Part shown: one piece after another, positions 5,388 through 6,859 of the stretch
How positions within the stretch are numbered: the stretch's first letter is position 1
How the letters are laid out: every line of letters starts with the position of its first letter
Assembly: GCA_002366725.1 (NCBI GenBank)
Contig: DFBT01000119.1
Location: forward strand, 8,180 to 15,038
Source of the DNA: Caldifarciminota bacterium UBA3073
Lineage (GTDB): Bacteria; Hydrothermota; UBA3073
Length of the DNA: 6,859 bases
Direction of reading: 5' to 3'
Made by a program: the position numbers and the translations under genes
The notes under the pieces: model-generated
The model's database searches: none
Told to the model about the DNA's origin: nothing
The model's input: the letters and a program-made list of their open reading frames with translations, nothing else

Positions 5388-5513
5388 GATAGCCAAAATG
5401 TGAACGCCGCCATTTATTTCAATCATACCGTAACTTTCTCCCCCTTGCCATACTCCCAACTAAACATTCATTAACTTGAGAGGCGTCCAAGCGAAGCGTC
5501 ATTTTGGCTATCG
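5387..5513. repeat. 14-bp perfect inverted repeat bracketing a short spacer
   Basis: CGATAGCCAAAATG (5387-5400) is the exact reverse complement of CATTTTGGCTATCG (5500-5513). The adjoining GACGCTTCG-type bases extend a looser similarity between 5301-5345 and 5475-5515 in opposite orientation. The TTTTGGCT motif also precedes the degenerate copy at 1731-1783 and occurs in E1. The 99 bases between hold no SD-led frame. This suggests two repeat copies facing each other. Confidence 0.55.
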
Positions 5514-5517
5514 TTCT

Positions 5518-5579
5518 CAGCATATACGAAGTTTCGGCGCAGCCGAAATTTGGGCGAACACAGTGAGCCGTATATGCTG
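5518..5579. repeat. Compound-hairpin repeat, best copy B
   Basis: Outer stem CAGCATATACG (5518-5528) pairs perfectly over 11 bp with CGTATATGCTG (5569-5579). Inside are linker AAG, hairpin 1 TTTCGGC-GCA-GCCGAAA (5532-5548, perfect, GNA triloop), linker TTTG, and hairpin 2 GGC-GA-AC-ACA-GT-GA-GCC (5553-5569) with tandem GA mismatches. Linkers and order are identical to copy A while the stems differ in sequence, so the fold is kept by compensatory change. TGATAATAATTA follows (5580-5591), as after copy A. It lies just left of the transposase promoter. Confidence 0.82.
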
Positions 5580-5612
5580 TGATAATAATTAAAAGGCGTT
5601 AGAAATAATCTC

Positions 5613-5668
5613 TTGCATGGAATCAATTTGTGTTGTATAATTATATAACACAATCCCGGTTTTATCAA
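5613..5668. promoter_or_regulatory. Overlapping divergent promoters before the IS110 transposase
   Basis: Minus strand: TTGATA (5668-5663), 17 bases, TATAAT (5645-5640), five of six plus six of six, pointing away from the transposase. Plus strand: TTGCAT (5613-5618), 17 bases, TATAAT (5636-5641), weaker, pointing into the transposase. The two -10 boxes overlap inside the palindrome TATAATTATA (5636-5645), so polymerases cannot occupy both at once. The stretch 5631-5647 is identical to 2826-2842 in the flavodoxin promoter. No SD-led gene follows the leftward promoter, so any transcript would be noncoding. Confidence 0.6.
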
Positions 5669-5681
5669 GTTCAAAAATCAG

Positions 5682-5690
5682 AAAGGAGGT
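5682..5690 (+). promoter_or_regulatory. Ribosome binding site of the transposase
   Basis: AAAGGAGGT lies three bases before the ATG at 5694, near perfect complementarity to the 16S tail. It fixes the transposase start. Confidence 0.85.
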
Positions 5691-6165
5691 ATTATGGAAT
5701 TCGCTAGCATCCTGAAGGAGTTCTACTGCGGGGTAGACCTCCATGCCAAGACTATGTATGGCTGCATAATGAACGCCAAAGGAGAAGTCGTTTTCCACAG
5801 AAACATACCAAACGATTTTGCTCTCTTTTCGCAAATTATAAAGCCGTATCAAGAGAGTATCGCCGTTGGTGTCGAGTCGACATTTAACTGGTACTGGCTC
5901 GCAGATGGATGTAAGGAAGTGGGTATACCCTTCTTCCTCGGTCATGCTCTGTACATGAAAGCCATCCACGGTGGAAAGAAAAAGAACGACCGAATAGATT
6001 CAAAAACAATCGCAGATCTTCTAAGATGCAACCTCTTTCCACTGGCTTATCCCTACCCAAGGGAAATGCGAGCAACAAGAGACCTCTTAAGAAGAAGACA
6101 CCGCTTTGTTGCTCTGAGGGCAGAAGGATATACCCATATCCAGAATACCTTCAGTCAATGCACAG

Positions 6166-6181
6166 CATCCGTATGGACAGG
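6166..6181. repeat. Probable repeat fragment inserted in the transposase (first frame change)
   Basis: ATCCGTATGGACAGG (6167-6181) matches 14 of 15 bases with 2911-2925 and resembles the right edge of the palindrome at 4343-4405. Removing 16 bases (6166-6181) joins ACA-G to CT-ATA, giving reading ...TFSQCTAIGGISGSDVKKKE..., in frame with the second part. A plain indel is an alternative explanation. Confidence 0.45.
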
Positions 6182-6496
6182 CTATAGGTGGTATCAGTGG
6201 TTCCGATGTCAAAAAGAAAGAATCCAGAAGGGACTTGAGCAAGTTCTTTTCCCATCCTGATTTGTCTATGTCTGTTGACTGTGATATCGATATGATTAAT
6301 GCACTGGACGCCATTATATACAAGATCGAAAAAGAGATATACGCTCAAGCCAAACATCATGATCGCAATGCCCTATCTATTCTGATGACCGCACCCGGAA
6401 TCGGAGAAATGATAGCACTTACGATTCTTTATGAGATACACACGATCAAGCGATTCCCATCGGCACAGAAATTCTCATCCTACTCTCGTCTGGTTA

Positions 6497-6516
6497 CCTG
6501 CCTGCCGGCAGGCAGG
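6497..6516. repeat. 20-bp perfect palindrome inserted in the transposase (second frame change)
   Basis: CCTGCCTGCCGGCAGGCAGG is a perfect palindrome. Removing exactly these 20 bases joins A6496 to AA6517-6518, giving CTG GTT AAA TGT GAA (L-V-K-C-E), and switches the reading from the second to the third transposase part with no other change. Since 20 is not a multiple of three, the insertion itself explains the frameshift. No target duplication is needed. Confidence 0.85.
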
Positions 6517-6798
6517 AATGTGAAAGAACTTCAAACGGTAAATCCACTGGAGATGGGAACAACAAAATAGGTAACCCGCATCTCAAGTGGGCGTTCAGCG
6601 AGATCATCATCCATGCTCAGAAAGAGTCGCCGAGAATAAAGAGGTACTATGAGAAATTACAGTCAAAACACGGCAAAGGAAAAGCAAAGAGTATCATCGC
6701 CCACAAATTTGCCGTTGCCGTCTACTACATGCTCAAGAATGGAAAGGCATTCGATGAAAAACAGTTTCTGAGTTAAGGCTTCGTCGCGAGCTCAGCCG

Positions 6799-6827
6799 AA
6801 CGATTGGGTGGGGCGGTTCACCCCGTT
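6799..6827. repeat. Hairpin downstream of the transposase
   Basis: AACG (6799-6802) and CGTT (6824-6827) enclose GGGTG (6806-6810) paired with CACCC (6819-6823). No U-run follows, so it is not a typical terminator. CAGCCGAA before it and GATAATAA after it (6829-6836) echo copy B (5541-5548 and 5581-5588). It could be a degenerate member of that family or part of the IS right end; the window stops 32 bases later. Confidence 0.4.
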
Positions 6828-6859
6828 AGATAATAACTGATAAGGTCAAGGACATCGTT

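Larger units (their letters stand above)
5694..6776 (+). pseudogene. IS110-family transposase, broken by two frame changes
   Basis: A DEDD recombinase of the IS110 family, which moves its element through a circular intermediate, guided in the family by an element-encoded bridge RNA. Frame 1 from ATG 5694 gives the DEDD RuvC-like domain: D15 in CGVDLHAKT, E61 in GVESTFNW, D99 and D102 in NDRIDSKT, then RRRHRFVALRAEGYTHIQNTFSQ (133-155). The reading then shifts frame near 6160-6185 and continues as SGSDVKKKESRRDLSKFF into the Transposase_20 domain (APGIGEMIALTILYEI, FPSAQKFSSYSRLV). It shifts back at 6497-6516 into CERTSNGKS, GNPHLKWAFSEI and AVAVYYMLKNGKAFDEKQFLS, ending at TAA 6774-6776. All three parts fit one IS110 protein of about 350 residues. 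The net change is zero mod 3, so the first and last parts share a frame. As it stands no full protein can be made. The element's ends were not located. Confidence 0.85.

Noticed and set aside
5471..5674. 67-codon minus-strand reading frame after the leftward promoter
   Set aside because: Its start lies upstream of the -35/-10 boxes that would transcribe it, it has no SD, and its end is hairpin copy B.
5589..5969. 126-codon minus-strand reading frame opposite the transposase
   Set aside because: It is antisense to the DEDD domain of the transposase and shows no domain or SD of its own.
5694..6776. Programmed frameshifting in the transposase
   Set aside because: IS110 transposases are single-frame in the family as I know it, no slippery heptamer is evident at the junctions, and the second junction is fully explained by the 20-bp insertion.
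4267..6840. Integron cassette array with attC sites
   Set aside because: Genes share one orientation with structured repeats between them, and GTTAGAT at 6826-6832 fits the core rule, but the other hairpin copies lack GTTRRRY and its inverse, and no integrase is present.
1..6859. CRISPR array or tRNA/rRNA genes
   Set aside because: No regularly spaced direct repeats, and no cloverleaf or rRNA-like stretch was recognised in the gene-free regions.

Overview
The window reads as chromosomal DNA from an uncultured bacterium. It is AT-rich, uses Shine-Dalgarno sites (several AGGAGG-type) and has near-consensus sigma-70 promoters (TTGACA-17-TATAAT). It is littered with short GC-rich palindromes of the CCTGCCTGCCGGCAGGCAGG type, which I recall (not checked) as common in candidate-phylum genomes such as Patescibacteria and Omnitrophota. 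No marker gene fixes the taxon.

Every host gene is on the minus strand, so gene order runs right to left. 5158-4640 encodes a small four-helix membrane protein with two cysteine clusters, family unknown. 4082-3285 encodes a class I SAM-dependent methyltransferase. 2811-1517 plus 1477-575 form a probable operon of flavodoxin, a short asparaginase-domain protein, a DmpI-type tautomerase and an EamA/DMT transporter, led by a consensus promoter at 2863-2835. A second promoter (542-514) leads an 87-residue helical protein and, 16 nt after it, the start of a membrane protein with an HEWTH zinc-peptidase motif that runs off the left edge and is easily missed because it is cut.

The only plus-strand gene is a broken IS110-family transposase (5694-6776) with two frame disruptions. 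The second is explained exactly by a 20-bp perfect palindrome at 6497-6516: removing it rejoins an AAA codon and restores the reading frame. The first coincides with a fragment (6167-6181) that matches 14 of 15 bases of another palindromic repeat in this window.

The three long gene-free stretches are made of repeats. 2812-3284 holds a promoter, a palindrome and a 256-bp MITE with perfect 27-bp terminal inverted repeats. 4083-4639 holds two compound-hairpin elements and two GC-rich palindromes. 5159-5693 holds a cluster of inverted repeats, another compound-hairpin element and an overlapping divergent promoter in front of the transposase.

The most interesting non-gene signal is a family of compound hairpin repeats (best copies 4267-4330 and 5518-5579). 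An outer stem encloses linker AAG, hairpin 1, linker TTTG and hairpin 2. The hairpins carry tandem G-A/A-G mismatches and mostly GNA triloops, including the very stable GCGAAGC mini-hairpin. The two best copies differ in stem sequence but keep the linkers and the fold.
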